Positions 1 to 9,009 of a stretch of DNA of 64,000 bases are shown here, piece by piece. The DNA is from Pedobacter soli (GTDB lineage Bacteria; Bacteroidota; Bacteroidia; Sphingobacteriales; Sphingobacteriaceae), in the NCBI RefSeq assembly GCF_900101435.1, contig NZ_FMZH01000007.1:124001-188000 (forward strand), given 5' to 3'. Made by a program: the position numbers and the translations under genes. The notes under the pieces were generated by a model. The model made no database searches, was not told the origin of the DNA, and worked only from the letters and a program-made list of their open reading frames with translations. The first letter of the stretch is position 1; each line of letters opens with the position of its first letter.

Positions 1-588
1 ACTGAATATGTGGTAATCCGCAATTGCATTGCGCGTAAAGGTGCAGGTTTACTGACTTTAGGCAGCGAAACTTCGGGCAGTATCCGCCACGTTTGGGCTA
101 CTGATTTGGTAGGGTATGGTACCGGAAATGCTTTAAACATTAAATCTGCCAAAACCAGGGGTGGTACCGTAGAAGATGTTTATTTCGGTAATATTACGAT
201 GGAAGGGGGAGGTAATGTAATTCAGGTTAACCCCAACTGGAACCCGGCTTACAGTTATTCTACTTTGCCCGCTGGCTACAATCCTGATTCGATCCCTGTA
301 CATTGGACCAAGTTACTCACACATGTTGAACCAGCAAGCAAAGGCATACCCCAAATACGCAATATTAATGTTTTCAACGTGAAGGCAAAAGACGTTAAAA
401 AAGCCATCAATGCCACTGGTTTCAGCGAAACGATTTTAAAAAATTTCAACTTTAAAAATTTAGATATTGCTACGGCTACAGCTGGGAATATCGAATTTGC
501 CGAAAACTGGACATTCGACCAGGTGAAGATTGCGGCTGGCGATGGAAGCACTTTAAAAGTAACAGATGCAACGAACGTAAAGCCTTAA
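1..588 (+). CDS. Glycoside hydrolase family 28 (polygalacturonase-like), C-terminal part
   Basis: The frame is open from the first base, so this is the C-terminal 195 residues of a longer protein; the GTG at 10 is an internal valine codon. The stretch GLLTLGSETSGSIRHV resembles the late beta-helix strands of GH28 pectinases, where a conserved G-S-E-T motif precedes the end of the catalytic groove. The rest continues as short beta-strand repeats such as VYFGNITMEG and IRNINVFNV. A secreted or periplasmic enzyme cleaving galacturonan is inferred; signal peptide and catalytic aspartates lie outside the window. It is followed by a hairpin with U-runs on both sides. Confidence 0.75.
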   Translation, partial: TEYVVIRNCIARKGAGLLTLGSETSGSIRHVWATDLVGYGTGNALNIKSAKTRGGTVEDVYFGNITMEGGGNVIQVNPNWNPAYSYSTLPAGYNPDSIPVHWTKLLTHVEPASKGIPQIRNINVFNVKAKDVKKAINATGFSETILKNFNFKNLDIATATAGNIEFAENWTFDQVKIAAGDGSTLKVTDATNVKP

Positions 589-621
589 TGCAGCATAGGT
601 TGTGTTTTGAAAAAATAGGGC

Positions 622-712
622 AATAAAAAAAGGTACAACACTCGCTGTCGTACCTTTTTATCTAAATTAACGCTCTCAATCTATGATTGATGCAGGGCTC
701 TCACCCCCTGCG
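622..712 (-). ncRNA. Candidate small RNA of about 90 nt
   Basis: On the minus strand a promoter-like pair (717-749) is followed by a short region with a GCAGGG/CCCTGC hairpin near 692-711 and ends in a GC-containing hairpin with a U-run at 625-660. No start codon gives a convincing peptide. Promoter, compact fold and terminator within 130 bases suggest an independent small RNA. The family was not recognised. A TPP riboswitch and a tRNA were considered and do not fit. Confidence 0.45.
625..660. terminator. Bidirectional intrinsic terminator
   Basis: An A-run, the stem AAAAAGGTAC / GTACCTTTTT and a U-run on either strand form a symmetrical terminator. It can end the GH28 transcript on the plus strand and the candidate small RNA on the minus strand. 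Confidence 0.6.
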
Positions 713-716
713 GTGT

Positions 717-749
717 CAAAGGTATTATAATTTTTTGTTTTTTCACAAA
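717..749 (-). promoter_or_regulatory. Bacteroidetes-type promoter for the candidate small RNA
   Basis: On the minus strand TTTG (749-746) and TACCTTTG (724-717) are separated by 21 bases. This matches the Bacteroidetes housekeeping pattern TTTG-N-TAnnTTTG exactly at both elements. Confidence 0.5.
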
Positions 750-943
750 ATCTGAATTTAATTAACAAATTATTTTCTCAACACCCGCTAAACTCCGGTT
801 GAACTTGAGGGCTAAATATGTCTGGTTCAGCAGGCTATTTGCCAAACTGGGTCCTAAACAAATTCATCCACATCAATAGCATGGCTACCTTTAAATCATA
901 ATCGGGCGGCAAATTACATTGTCTCCCTACAGAATTTAAAACC

Positions 944-1351
944 ATGAAAAAATATCAAAAAATTATTTTTAGCAGCGCTTTGGCTTTCGCATTAACAGCT
1001 TTTATAGCACTTGCAACTTTTGCCCAGCAAACAGGCATTACCAGAACCAACCATCAAAGGCACGACATTAGCGTACCAGGTTACGAAACTATACAGGCAA
1101 GTATAGCCTTTGAGCCCGGCGTTCACTTTGGCATGCATTCACATCCGGGCGAAGAGGTAATTTATGTGCTCAAAGGTACATTTGAGTATCAGATTGATGG
1201 CGAAAAACCGGTGAGGCTTAAAGCTGGTGATGTACTTTTTATCCCCGCAGGGAAAAATCATCAGGCCAAAAATGTAGGCAAGAATAAGGCTGTTGAGCTG
1301 GCTACCTATATTGTAGAAAAAGGAAAAACACTGGTGGTAATGAAACCTTAA
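944..1351 (+). CDS. Secreted cupin-domain protein
   Basis: The 135-residue product has an N-terminal signal peptide (charged start, hydrophobic run, cut near AFIALATFAQ) and then a single cupin_2 barrel. The metal-ligand motif is visible as HSHPGEEVIYVLKG, and the second cupin motif as AGDVLFIPAGKNHQ with a further histidine. Small periplasmic cupins of this type bind a metal, but their substrates are mostly unknown, so no reaction is assigned. It stands alone and is convergent with the MscS gene across a strong hairpin. Confidence 0.85.
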   Translation: MKKYQKIIFSSALAFALTAFIALATFAQQTGITRTNHQRHDISVPGYETIQASIAFEPGVHFGMHSHPGEEVIYVLKGTFEYQIDGEKPVRLKAGDVLFIPAGKNHQAKNVGKNKAVELATYIVEKGKTLVVMKP

Positions 1352-1359
1352 AACTGGCG

Positions 1360-1397
1360 TTAACCGAAAGGAGTAAAAAAATAATCCTTTCGGTTAA
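1360..1397. terminator. Bidirectional terminator between convergent genes
   Basis: A perfect 13-bp stem (TTAACCGAAAGGA with its complement) closes a loop of about 12 A-rich bases. It lies between the stop codons of the cupin gene and the MscS gene, so it can serve both. Confidence 0.65.
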
Positions 1398-1407
1398 ACT
1401 TTTGTGT

Positions 1408-3771
1408 TTATAAAATCTCGATACCTTTTTCTTCCAGCGCTTCAAAAATGTGCGCGTTCACCATGCTTTTGGTTAATTCTGCCTGTGAAATATCCTTGCA
1501 CCAGAAAAATATCCGCACGTCGCTGCTTGCACGGCTAACCGGACTAATCATGATGACAGGCTCTTTGGCGGCAAACACGTTAGTATTTTCAATAATCACA
1601 TTGCGGATCAGGGTGGTTACTTCAGATGAATTGAAAGGTTTGGCAATAGAAAGCAGCAGATCAACACGCATCTGGTTGTTGCTCAGAGTCCAGTTGATGA
1701 TGTTGTTGGAAAGGATAGAACCATTTGGGATAATGATTTCAGCTCCTTCATCGCTTAGCAGGGTGCTCGATCGTACACCAATTTCTTTTACCCTGCCTTT
1801 TTTATTGCTGAGTTCAACCACGTCGCCAATGCGGATGGTTTTATCGAAAATGAGGATGATACCCGAAACAAAATTGCTTACAATATTCTGTAAACCTAGT
1901 CCGATACCCACACCTAAAGCACCCAATATCACAGTTATTTTATCGATGGGTAAGCCAGAAGCTGCAACTGCAATTAAGAAACCACTGATAAGTAAAACCA
2001 GACGGGTAACCAGGAGTTTAGAGCGTTCGCCTTTGTTATCGTCCAGGGCATCATCGCCTACATCGCCAAAGAAATAGGCAATGTATTTTTGTAAGAAATT
2101 GGCCAGCCAGATAATCGCTAAAAATAGTACTACGCCGCCTAAAGTAAACGAAAAGCTGCCTACAACTCTTCTTTGGGTAAGCTCATCGGTAATGGCCGAA
2201 TAAATGCTGTTGAATATATTTAAGTTGGTGGTAAAAATAACTGCCCAGATGATAATAGCCCCTGTTTTGGCGATACGCTTTAAACCTGTGGTAACCGGAA
2301 TCCAGTCAAAAAACTCCGGATAGCCTTTTCTGATCCTGCTGCTTTTCATTTGGAGTAAAAAGGCTTCGACAAACATTTTGGCCAACACGATTAATGAGGT
2401 CGCATTCAGAAAGGCGCTTACGCCGGTATTATAAAAAATCTGCGTAAGCGTAAAGCGGCCGAATAGGTTGCAAAAAGTGGCAATAAAAGCAAATATGATG
2501 TAAATAAAGCCTGTTGAGATCAGGAGTTTGTACTTTTTATATTGTTCTTCGAGTGTGCGCCAAACCATAATACCGTAAGTAGTGGCTCCGAGACTTAGTG
2601 CCAAAAGCAACCAACGCTGGTAACGTGGCGGCATACCCAAAATACGGAGGATTACCGGTGCAAAGAGAAACAGTACAAATACACACCATTGAAAAAATAA
2701 CTTTTTAGGTAGTTTTTTGCGGAATAAAAAGGTAAGGCAAATGGCCAGCAGAATGTGTACCGATTCAATATATAAAGCAGGTGCTCGCAAATCGAAAACC
2801 GGTGCAAGCGCAAAAAGCATAATTAAAGTAACCAGGTAAGGCCTTGGAGAAAGCATTGAGAATTTAAAATCCTCTACAGCTTCGAGCCGGTCGCGTTGCT
2901 TTAAGCTCCTGAAATTAAAAAACACCCAGCAAAAGAAAACCAGGCAGGTAAAAAGGAGTAGGGCACGGCTGCTTCGGGTATAAACGAAATAGTAAGCAGA
3001 TATTTGTTGCTCACTGTTCATAAACTTCCTGAAACCCATACCTCTGTTGGCACGTTTATTTACCGATTCCCACAGGTAGCGTCTTTCTTTACCAAAGGCC
3101 TTGATGCTTACCGCACTAAGCTGGCTATCGGTAAGGTACATCAGTTCTTTAATGTTAATCAGGTTGGCCGAGGTACGTGCCTGCTGGTTATTGATGGTTA
3201 ACGAAGCATTTTTAATCAGGCTATCCATCACCAAGCGCTTTTTCTTAAGTTCGGCAAACTGTGCCTTAAACATTTCGCGCAGAGCAGGCGAAGTAAATAT
3301 TTTTACCAGCACCGTATCTTTGCGCAGGTTAAGTATTTCTGTTTTTAACTTGCGGAGCTCTTTTTCGTATTCGTCTAAATCAGCCAGACAATCGCGGTTA
3401 TTACTTTGAAGTTCTTCAAGTAAAGTTTCGTCCATTTGCAGGTTCTGCAAGTTTAAATTCCTGTCAGAATTGGTTAACCTGCTTTTTAAGAGCGCAAGCG
3501 CAGCCTCATCCTGCGTGAGGTGCTTGTCAATGGGTTTAAGTTTGGTAAATGAATTAACGGTAACAGGCACCTTATTTACTACTTCGAAAACTTTTTCCAG
3601 GCGGAATAAGTAATCGCTCTTGGTTAGCACCGCTGAATCGGCCAAAAAAGCAGTTTCAGGATTCTTATCTGCAGGTTTGCCGCTTTGAGCAAAAGCTGAA
3701 AAGAAAGAAAAGGTAATGCAGGCCACTACCAACAAAACGATGCGTAAATGGGAAGAACTTTTTATAATCAT
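1408..3771 (-). CDS. MscS-family mechanosensitive ion channel
   Basis: A large MscS-type channel of about 787 residues. It has a signal peptide (VACITFSFFSAFAQ), a periplasmic coiled-coil domain of about 250 residues, a series of transmembrane helices and a C-terminal MscS core. The pore-lining helix is visible as LGALGVGIGLGLQNIVSNFV, followed by the beta domain with FDKTIRIGDVVEL and IIIPNGSILSNNIINW. Such channels open on membrane tension and release solutes in osmotic downshock. An in-frame TTG lies 30 bases further upstream, but the ATG at 3771 puts the signal peptide at the N-terminus and is preferred. Confidence 0.9.
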   Translation of the reverse strand: MIIKSSSHLRIVLLVVACITFSFFSAFAQSGKPADKNPETAFLADSAVLTKSDYLFRLEKVFEVVNKVPVTVNSFTKLKPIDKHLTQDEAALALLKSRLTNSDRNLNLQNLQMDETLLEELQSNNRDCLADLDEYEKELRKLKTEILNLRKDTVLVKIFTSPALREMFKAQFAELKKKRLVMDSLIKNASLTINNQQARTSANLINIKELMYLTDSQLSAVSIKAFGKERRYLWESVNKRANRGMGFRKFMNSEQQISAYYFVYTRSSRALLLFTCLVFFCWVFFNFRSLKQRDRLEAVEDFKFSMLSPRPYLVTLIMLFALAPVFDLRAPALYIESVHILLAICLTFLFRKKLPKKLFFQWCVFVLFLFAPVILRILGMPPRYQRWLLLALSLGATTYGIMVWRTLEEQYKKYKLLISTGFIYIIFAFIATFCNLFGRFTLTQIFYNTGVSAFLNATSLIVLAKMFVEAFLLQMKSSRIRKGYPEFFDWIPVTTGLKRIAKTGAIIIWAVIFTTNLNIFNSIYSAITDELTQRRVVGSFSFTLGGVVLFLAIIWLANFLQKYIAYFFGDVGDDALDDNKGERSKLLVTRLVLLISGFLIAVAASGLPIDKITVILGALGVGIGLGLQNIVSNFVSGIILIFDKTIRIGDVVELSNKKGRVKEIGVRSSTLLSDEGAEIIIPNGSILSNNIINWTLSNNQMRVDLLLSIAKPFNSSEVTTLIRNVIIENTNVFAAKEPVIMISPVSRASSDVRIFFWCKDISQAELTKSMVNAHIFEALEEKGIEIL

Positions 3772-3820
3772 TTTCTTTTTGACGAAAGATATTGTAGCCA
3801 AAAATAAATAATAGAAAATA

Positions 3821-3860
3821 AAAAAGCGCTCTCCCTTTTTAAGGAGAACGCCTGAGTGCT
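3821..3860 (-). terminator. Intrinsic terminator, copy 1 of a two-copy element
   Basis: On the minus strand an interrupted stem built from AGCGC/GCGCT-type and TCTCC/GGAGA arms ends in a long U-run, just after the outer-membrane barrel gene. Nearly the same sequence recurs at 8199-8238 after the LytTR gene. Confidence 0.6.
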
Positions 3861-3873
3861 AAATTTCAATGTC

Positions 3874-6693
3874 TTACTTTTTAGTAGCGTTGGCACCAAA
3901 TTTCCTCGGATAATAAGAAAGGGTTACCATAAAATATTGCTGCAATACGTTTTTAGTGCTTGTAGTAAAGCTGTTTACACCTACGCTATTTATAATGGCT
4001 TTGTTTTGGCGGAGTAAATCGAGCGCCGAAAATTTCACCTCAGCATTGTTGCCTTTGGTAAAACGGTAAGTGGCGTTTGCATTCCAGATAGCGAAATTAA
4101 TGGTTTCACCTACCGATGGATTGTTGTTATTGAAATTGATATTACTGCTGAGTGAGAATTTTTTGGTGAAATTATAGTTGCCGCTAAATGAAGTGGTTAG
4201 GCCAATGTTTTTATAGGATGTACCCAAAGCACTTTGTTTTGCCAAATTGGTGCTAATGCCTTGAGATGCTTCAATACCCAGTTTGTCCTTGTAGGTATAA
4301 GTAGTTTTTACACTATTGTTGGTATTGAAATTGTTCGAAAAATTAAATAAGGTATTGGTATAGGTTGGGTTTTTGCTAAAGTTGAAGGAGGTATTGAAGC
4401 CCAATTGCAGTTCGCTTGTCTTGAATTTGAACGATTTGCGAATATCTCCCATCAAATTAATATATTTATTTCCGTTGGCATTGGTTAGGTATACCGTTCT
4501 GCGGTTTTGTTCATCGATAAAAGTGCTATCTACAATATCATTCTCAACTATGCCTGCTGAAGTATACACATTGAAATATAAGGTATTTTTACTTTTCATA
4601 TCGTAGTGGTTAAAATTGATATTGATTGACCTTTTTATTTCTTCCCTAAGATTCAAATTACCTCTTTGCAAGTTATATAAATTGGTACTGTCTGTTAAGG
4701 GGGCGAGCTGGTATATGGTAGGTGCCTGCACATCTGTACGATAGCTTACCATTAGATTTTCCTGATAGCTCCCGGTTTGAAGATTCAGCGCATTCACTGA
4801 AATTGTAGGCACAAAGTTGTTGTAATTACGCTTTATATTTTGGAAAGAACGGTCTGATTTATTATCTTGGTTAATAACCTGTTGTGCCGCAGTTACTTTA
4901 ATAGTAAGGTTTTTGTAGTAGCGGTTGCTTAGGTTTTTGTAAAATGTTTTGCTTACAGAAATTCCGGGAGTAAAATCGGTGACATTGGTTTTTAGGTTAT
5001 TAGAAAGGTAACTATTCTGCTGGTAATTCCCATTCACGAAATCTTCAATAAAATTGTGCTCCTGGTTATTGGTCAATACTAGTTTGCCGGTAATTTCAGC
5101 ATCAAATCCACTGAGGTTAGCATTGCCAAAAAAAATAGATTTCAGATTGGGCAAACCCAAGGTCATCGTTTGTGATAAATTCTTGCTATCAGTCAGGTAT
5201 TTGCGGTTAAAATCGCGGTTGTTGGCATCATTCAATAAATCCCTGAAAGCGGTTATTTCTGTTCTATCGTTATTGCGATTGCTCATGCTGACATCATAGC
5301 TGGCATTAAGTGATTTAAACCGCTGTTTCCAGTTGTTGTAGTTTTGGTAATTATAGCTTGCCCTGAAAGTGAAATCGGTATTGGTGTAGTTGCTTTGTCC
5401 GTTGCTGTTATTGGTACTGGTAAGCTGACCTGCATTATTCTGGGCACTTCTAATACTGGAATTACTGTTATCACCTTTTTCGGTATTGAATGATTCGCTG
5501 AGGTCTAAGCGATGACTTTTTTTATAATAATTATAGATGGAGTTAAAGCGGTGTCTGTCGCTGGTATTGGATGAAGTGGTACTGCTGTTTGCATAAAGCT
5601 GATTATTATCGGCAATGGTAGTGATGGTTTGTGAATCACCAATGTTTGATGATTCGAGGTTTTTAAAGTAATAATCGGCCGTTAATGAACTTTTATTGTT
5701 CCAGTCTTTACTATCGGGAGTAAAATTGTAAGTCATCTGTGCCCCGGCCACGTTGCCTTTGTTTAGGCCGGTTTGCCTGAAATCTGATTGGTATTCAACC
5801 GAGGTGCCAACACCTTTATAGGTACTGTTTCTAATCAGCGTATTAATATCATTGGGGATTTTGTTAATATCGTTAGATGCTCCGATGACGGAGAGTTGAA
5901 GTTTAGGAGTGCTAAAATTTAAATTGCCATCAAACTGGTAATGCTTGTCGGTTCCGTAACCCGCACTTATTTTGCCGAAATAGGATCGGTCTTTGCCTTT
6001 CTTTAATTTCAAGTTCGCTACCAGGTTGCTGTCTAGTGGTTTATCCCGGTCTGCGGTGTTGAAAATCTGTATTTTCTCCAGTGCATTTTTAGGGATGTTT
6101 TGCAGGGCAATTTTATTATCGCCGCCAAAAAATTGTTTTCCGTTAACAGTAAGTTGCTTCACCTCCCTGCCATTAACCGTAATAATACCATCGCCCCACA
6201 CGGTGATGTTGGGTACTTTTTTTAACAGATCTTCAACGGTGGCATTGGTATCGAGCTTAAATGCAATGGCGTTAATTTCAAGTGTATCGTTATTGTAAGA
6301 AATTGGAGGAACTGTTACGGTAACCTCTTGTAAATTTACATCCTGTGGGTTAATGATTACATTCTTAAGATCGAGTAGCGTTTGTCCTTTAGGGATAGTG
6401 ATATTTTTCTGGATAGTTTGATAACCCACATTACTGATATCCAGTCGCAGCGGTTTATCAATGGGCAGGTTACTGAATTTAAACTCGCCATAATTATTGC
6501 TCAACTGATAATTTATTACCGTATTATCGGCTTTGTAAATAGAAACTGTAGCCGCTTTAAGCACATAGTTGTGCACCGTATCGCGCACTACGCCTTTAAT
6601 GGTACCCGTTGGGGCTGGAGGTGTAGTTTGGGCAAAAGAATAGCCTGTTCCTAAGCAAAAAATGCTTAAAAGGAGTAAGAAATGAGCGCGCAT
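3874..6693 (-). CDS. Outer membrane beta-barrel protein (TonB-receptor-like)
   Basis: The 939-residue product begins with a signal peptide ending in GYSFAQ. Residues about 28-110 form a carboxypeptidase regulatory-like domain (GTIKGVVRD, VGYQTIQKNITI). A plug-like segment follows (VEDLLKKVPNITV, ITVNGREVKQLTVNGKQF) and then about 700 residues of alternating aromatic barrel strands. This is the Bacteroidetes outer-membrane beta-barrel family related to TonB-dependent receptors; the ligand is unknown. The start lies 4 bases after the propeller gene, so the two are almost certainly co-transcribed and may act as a surface pair. Confidence 0.85.
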   Translation of the reverse strand: MRAHFLLLLSIFCLGTGYSFAQTTPPAPTGTIKGVVRDTVHNYVLKAATVSIYKADNTVINYQLSNNYGEFKFSNLPIDKPLRLDISNVGYQTIQKNITIPKGQTLLDLKNVIINPQDVNLQEVTVTVPPISYNNDTLEINAIAFKLDTNATVEDLLKKVPNITVWGDGIITVNGREVKQLTVNGKQFFGGDNKIALQNIPKNALEKIQIFNTADRDKPLDSNLVANLKLKKGKDRSYFGKISAGYGTDKHYQFDGNLNFSTPKLQLSVIGASNDINKIPNDINTLIRNSTYKGVGTSVEYQSDFRQTGLNKGNVAGAQMTYNFTPDSKDWNNKSSLTADYYFKNLESSNIGDSQTITTIADNNQLYANSSTTSSNTSDRHRFNSIYNYYKKSHRLDLSESFNTEKGDNSNSSIRSAQNNAGQLTSTNNSNGQSNYTNTDFTFRASYNYQNYNNWKQRFKSLNASYDVSMSNRNNDRTEITAFRDLLNDANNRDFNRKYLTDSKNLSQTMTLGLPNLKSIFFGNANLSGFDAEITGKLVLTNNQEHNFIEDFVNGNYQQNSYLSNNLKTNVTDFTPGISVSKTFYKNLSNRYYKNLTIKVTAAQQVINQDNKSDRSFQNIKRNYNNFVPTISVNALNLQTGSYQENLMVSYRTDVQAPTIYQLAPLTDSTNLYNLQRGNLNLREEIKRSININFNHYDMKSKNTLYFNVYTSAGIVENDIVDSTFIDEQNRRTVYLTNANGNKYINLMGDIRKSFKFKTSELQLGFNTSFNFSKNPTYTNTLFNFSNNFNTNNSVKTTYTYKDKLGIEASQGISTNLAKQSALGTSYKNIGLTTSFSGNYNFTKKFSLSSNINFNNNNPSVGETINFAIWNANATYRFTKGNNAEVKFSALDLLRQNKAIINSVGVNSFTTSTKNVLQQYFMVTLSYYPRKFGANATKK

Positions 6694-6697
6694 GAAT

Positions 6698-7951
6698 TTA
6701 GATTTGCTTCGGTTTTAAGATGATGATTACAGGGTTACTTTTTCTATCGCCAGTTTTGAAGTAATTTTCGAGCAATGGCGGGTATTTATTTGTTTTACCA
6801 GCACTACGCTCTTTAAAAGTAAACATGGCCAGTGCAGAATAACTCGTATAGAATTTTTTATCTTCATAGGCTAGGAATCCGCGATTTTCAAAATCGTAGG
6901 CAAAGCCTGAATCGGTTACTGGCAAAAAGCTCGAAAGGCTATCAGGTTCCAGATCCTGGAAGGATAACAGTTCAGTAGTTTTGGTGTTATAAATCAAGCT
7001 TTTCTTCTGGTCTTTATCCCAAAAAATGTTTGATAATTTGAGGTAGAGCTGATCGCCAATTAAATAGCTGCTGCCAATACCGTGAATGGTTTTCTTGTTT
7101 TTCTCGAAATATTCGAACCTCTTTTTAACGTATATGGGATTGGTAATAAAATCTTTAGGCAATGTATTTATCGCAGGAAAAATGAACTTGTAAGCCAGTT
7201 CCATTTTTTTTGCCGTAAGCTTATACAAGCGGTAATCGTAGTAATTGGTGTAAAAAGCTTCACTATCATTGTATTTGGTTATTGGGTCGTCGCCATACCA
7301 ATCGTCTTTTTCGAAAAATTTCGGATCCCGTTTAAAGTAACCGACGGTATCTTTTGTTTTTTTATCGATGGTTACAACCGAATATTGCGTACTATCTTTG
7401 CCTTTTTTAATATAGGTATAGGGCCTGATCACAACATCGCTGTTTGCAAAAGATAACTTGGGCGAGTAGTAATTGAAGTTTTTGGTTTTTTTTACAAAGT
7501 TACCCTCCAGGGTAAAATATTGCACATTGTTTGGGGTATAAACAGCTATGTATTCTGTGTTTCCTTCCTTTACCAATGTAAAACCATGCGTTACTGCTTT
7601 TTCCTTATCGGCCTTTTCTGTTTGCAATTTGGCCGCATCAATTTTGGTCAGGTATTTTCCTTCGTTTGTAAAGACTAAAACGGCCTTAGTATCGTAATCA
7701 TAAATTAAAAATTTGTTGCCCGAAATTTTAAGTTCAGAAATATTTCCGAACAAACTTTCCCTGGTTGTTTCCAGCGGTACAAATTTAACTTCATCGAAAA
7801 TCTGCGAAACAGCGGCTCCGCGCGCACTTTGCGGATCAATTCGTAAGGTAACAACATGTGAGCTGTCGATTACGCCTTCTTGCGAAAAGGCGGTGAGAGA
7901 GGATAGGCAGGTTAATGCCAAAAAGCATAAGCAATGCTTGAAGCGTTTCAT
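6698..7951 (-). CDS. 6-bladed beta-propeller protein
   Basis: A 417-residue secreted protein with a signal peptide (FLALTCLSSLTAFSQ). The start of the mature part matches the Bacteroidetes 6-bladed propeller family: VKFVPLETT followed by ISELKISGNKFLIYD and VFTNEGKYLTKI. Such proteins are commonly encoded beside outer-membrane barrels and probably bind substrate or partner on the cell surface; no enzyme activity is implied. It is the first gene of a two-gene unit with the barrel gene. Confidence 0.8.
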   Translation of the reverse strand: MKRFKHCLCFLALTCLSSLTAFSQEGVIDSSHVVTLRIDPQSARGAAVSQIFDEVKFVPLETTRESLFGNISELKISGNKFLIYDYDTKAVLVFTNEGKYLTKIDAAKLQTEKADKEKAVTHGFTLVKEGNTEYIAVYTPNNVQYFTLEGNFVKKTKNFNYYSPKLSFANSDVVIRPYTYIKKGKDSTQYSVVTIDKKTKDTVGYFKRDPKFFEKDDWYGDDPITKYNDSEAFYTNYYDYRLYKLTAKKMELAYKFIFPAINTLPKDFITNPIYVKKRFEYFEKNKKTIHGIGSSYLIGDQLYLKLSNIFWDKDQKKSLIYNTKTTELLSFQDLEPDSLSSFLPVTDSGFAYDFENRGFLAYEDKKFYTSYSALAMFTFKERSAGKTNKYPPLLENYFKTGDRKSNPVIIILKPKQI

Positions 7952-8198
7952 ACGTGTGTTTAGATTTGGTTTGCCACAATAGCGGTTAACAATAATAACT
8001 ATAAAATACGTTAGCTACAACTCAATGCGTTTGAATTTAACATTTTTTAAGAGTTAGAGAAAGAATATTTTACTGTTTAATGGTTTGTTTGTTATGTTGT
8101 TGTGATCTTTTGTTAATTAACCGGGCAAACGTTTGTTCGAATTTTAGAATAAGTGACTCCTACTTAAAATCAGACTATTTGGTGTTTTAGCAAAATAA

Positions 8199-8238
8199 AA
8201 AAGCGCTCTCCCTTTTGAGGAGAACGCCTGAGCGCTAC
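8199..8238 (-). terminator. Intrinsic terminator, copy 2 of a two-copy element
   Basis: Same design as 3821-3860: an interrupted GC stem followed on the minus strand by a U-run, downstream of the LytTR regulator. The rest of the interval 7952-8198 is AT-rich, and I see no gene or clear promoter in it. Confidence 0.6.
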
Positions 8239-8258
8239 ATATTAAAAATTTAGTCCTG

Positions 8259-9005
8259 CTAAGCAATGTTTTGCAGGTAGCGGTGTACTTCTTCTTTCTT
8301 CCGGCTCGAAACCGGTATTTTTTCTCCGTTTTCCATTTGTAAAAATCCCTCCCTGAAATATTTTTTTACATATTGGAAATTAATCAGGTAAGACTGGTGG
8401 CAGCGCAAAAAGCCCGAAAAAGCAAGCATATTCTCATATTCTTTTAAGCCTTTTGAAACCACTATTTCGCGTTTGTTTTTTAAACAAAAAGTGGTGTAGC
8501 TTTTATCGCTTTTGCAATAAATAATATCATCTAGATCTACGATCTCAATATACTCAAGGCTTTTTAAGGCAATCCGTTTAATGCCTTTAACACCCTGGGC
8601 CAGGTAATGCTCACGGGCAATTTCCAGCTGTTGCCTGTCAAACTGTTCCTGCTCGCGCTGGCGCAGGTATTTACCCAATACTTCACCTAACGATACTTCA
8701 TCAACCGGTTTTAAGAGATAAGCAAAAGCACCCATGTTTAGTGCCTGTATGGCATACTGATCGTAGGCTGTAAGGAAAATGACCTGAAAATCTTCCATAC
8801 CAATCTCGTTAAATAGGCTAAAGCTGTCTCCATCTTTAAGCCGGATATCGGCCAGGATTAGCTCCGGTTTGAGTACAGGTATTTCGGCGGCGGCCCTGGC
8901 TACTTCGCCCGAATGACCAACAATCTGGAAGGCACTTATTTTTTTCACAATCTGCAAAATGTGTTGCATAATGTGTACCTCATCTTCTAATATGTAAATC
9001 TTCAT
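8259..9005 (-). CDS. LytTR-family response regulator
   Basis: A 248-residue two-domain regulator. The receiver domain has the acidic pair in LEDE, the phospho-acceptor aspartate in LILADIRLKDG, the threonine in IFLTAYDQYA and the lysine in YLLKPV. The C-terminal half is a LytTR DNA-binding domain, recognised by DIIYCKSDKSYTTF and FLRCHQSYLINFQYV. It starts 4 bases after the kinase gene, so the two form a two-component operon. Targets are not evident; the divergent RiPP cluster is a candidate by position only. Confidence 0.9.
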   Translation of the reverse strand: MKIYILEDEVHIMQHILQIVKKISAFQIVGHSGEVARAAAEIPVLKPELILADIRLKDGDSFSLFNEIGMEDFQVIFLTAYDQYAIQALNMGAFAYLLKPVDEVSLGEVLGKYLRQREQEQFDRQQLEIAREHYLAQGVKGIKRIALKSLEYIEIVDLDDIIYCKSDKSYTTFCLKNKREIVVSKGLKEYENMLAFSGFLRCHQSYLINFQYVKKYFREGFLQMENGEKIPVSSRKKEEVHRYLQNIA

Positions 9006-9009
9006 ATCT

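Noticed and set aside
661..725. tRNA or TPP riboswitch in the GCAGGG hairpin region
   Set aside because: No cloverleaf, no TTC-type T arm and no TPP core could be made to fit; it is better seen as part of a small RNA.
1448..2077. 209-codon plus-strand frame inside the MscS gene
   Set aside because: Opposite-strand shadow of a highly conserved channel domain; its translation is low-complexity.
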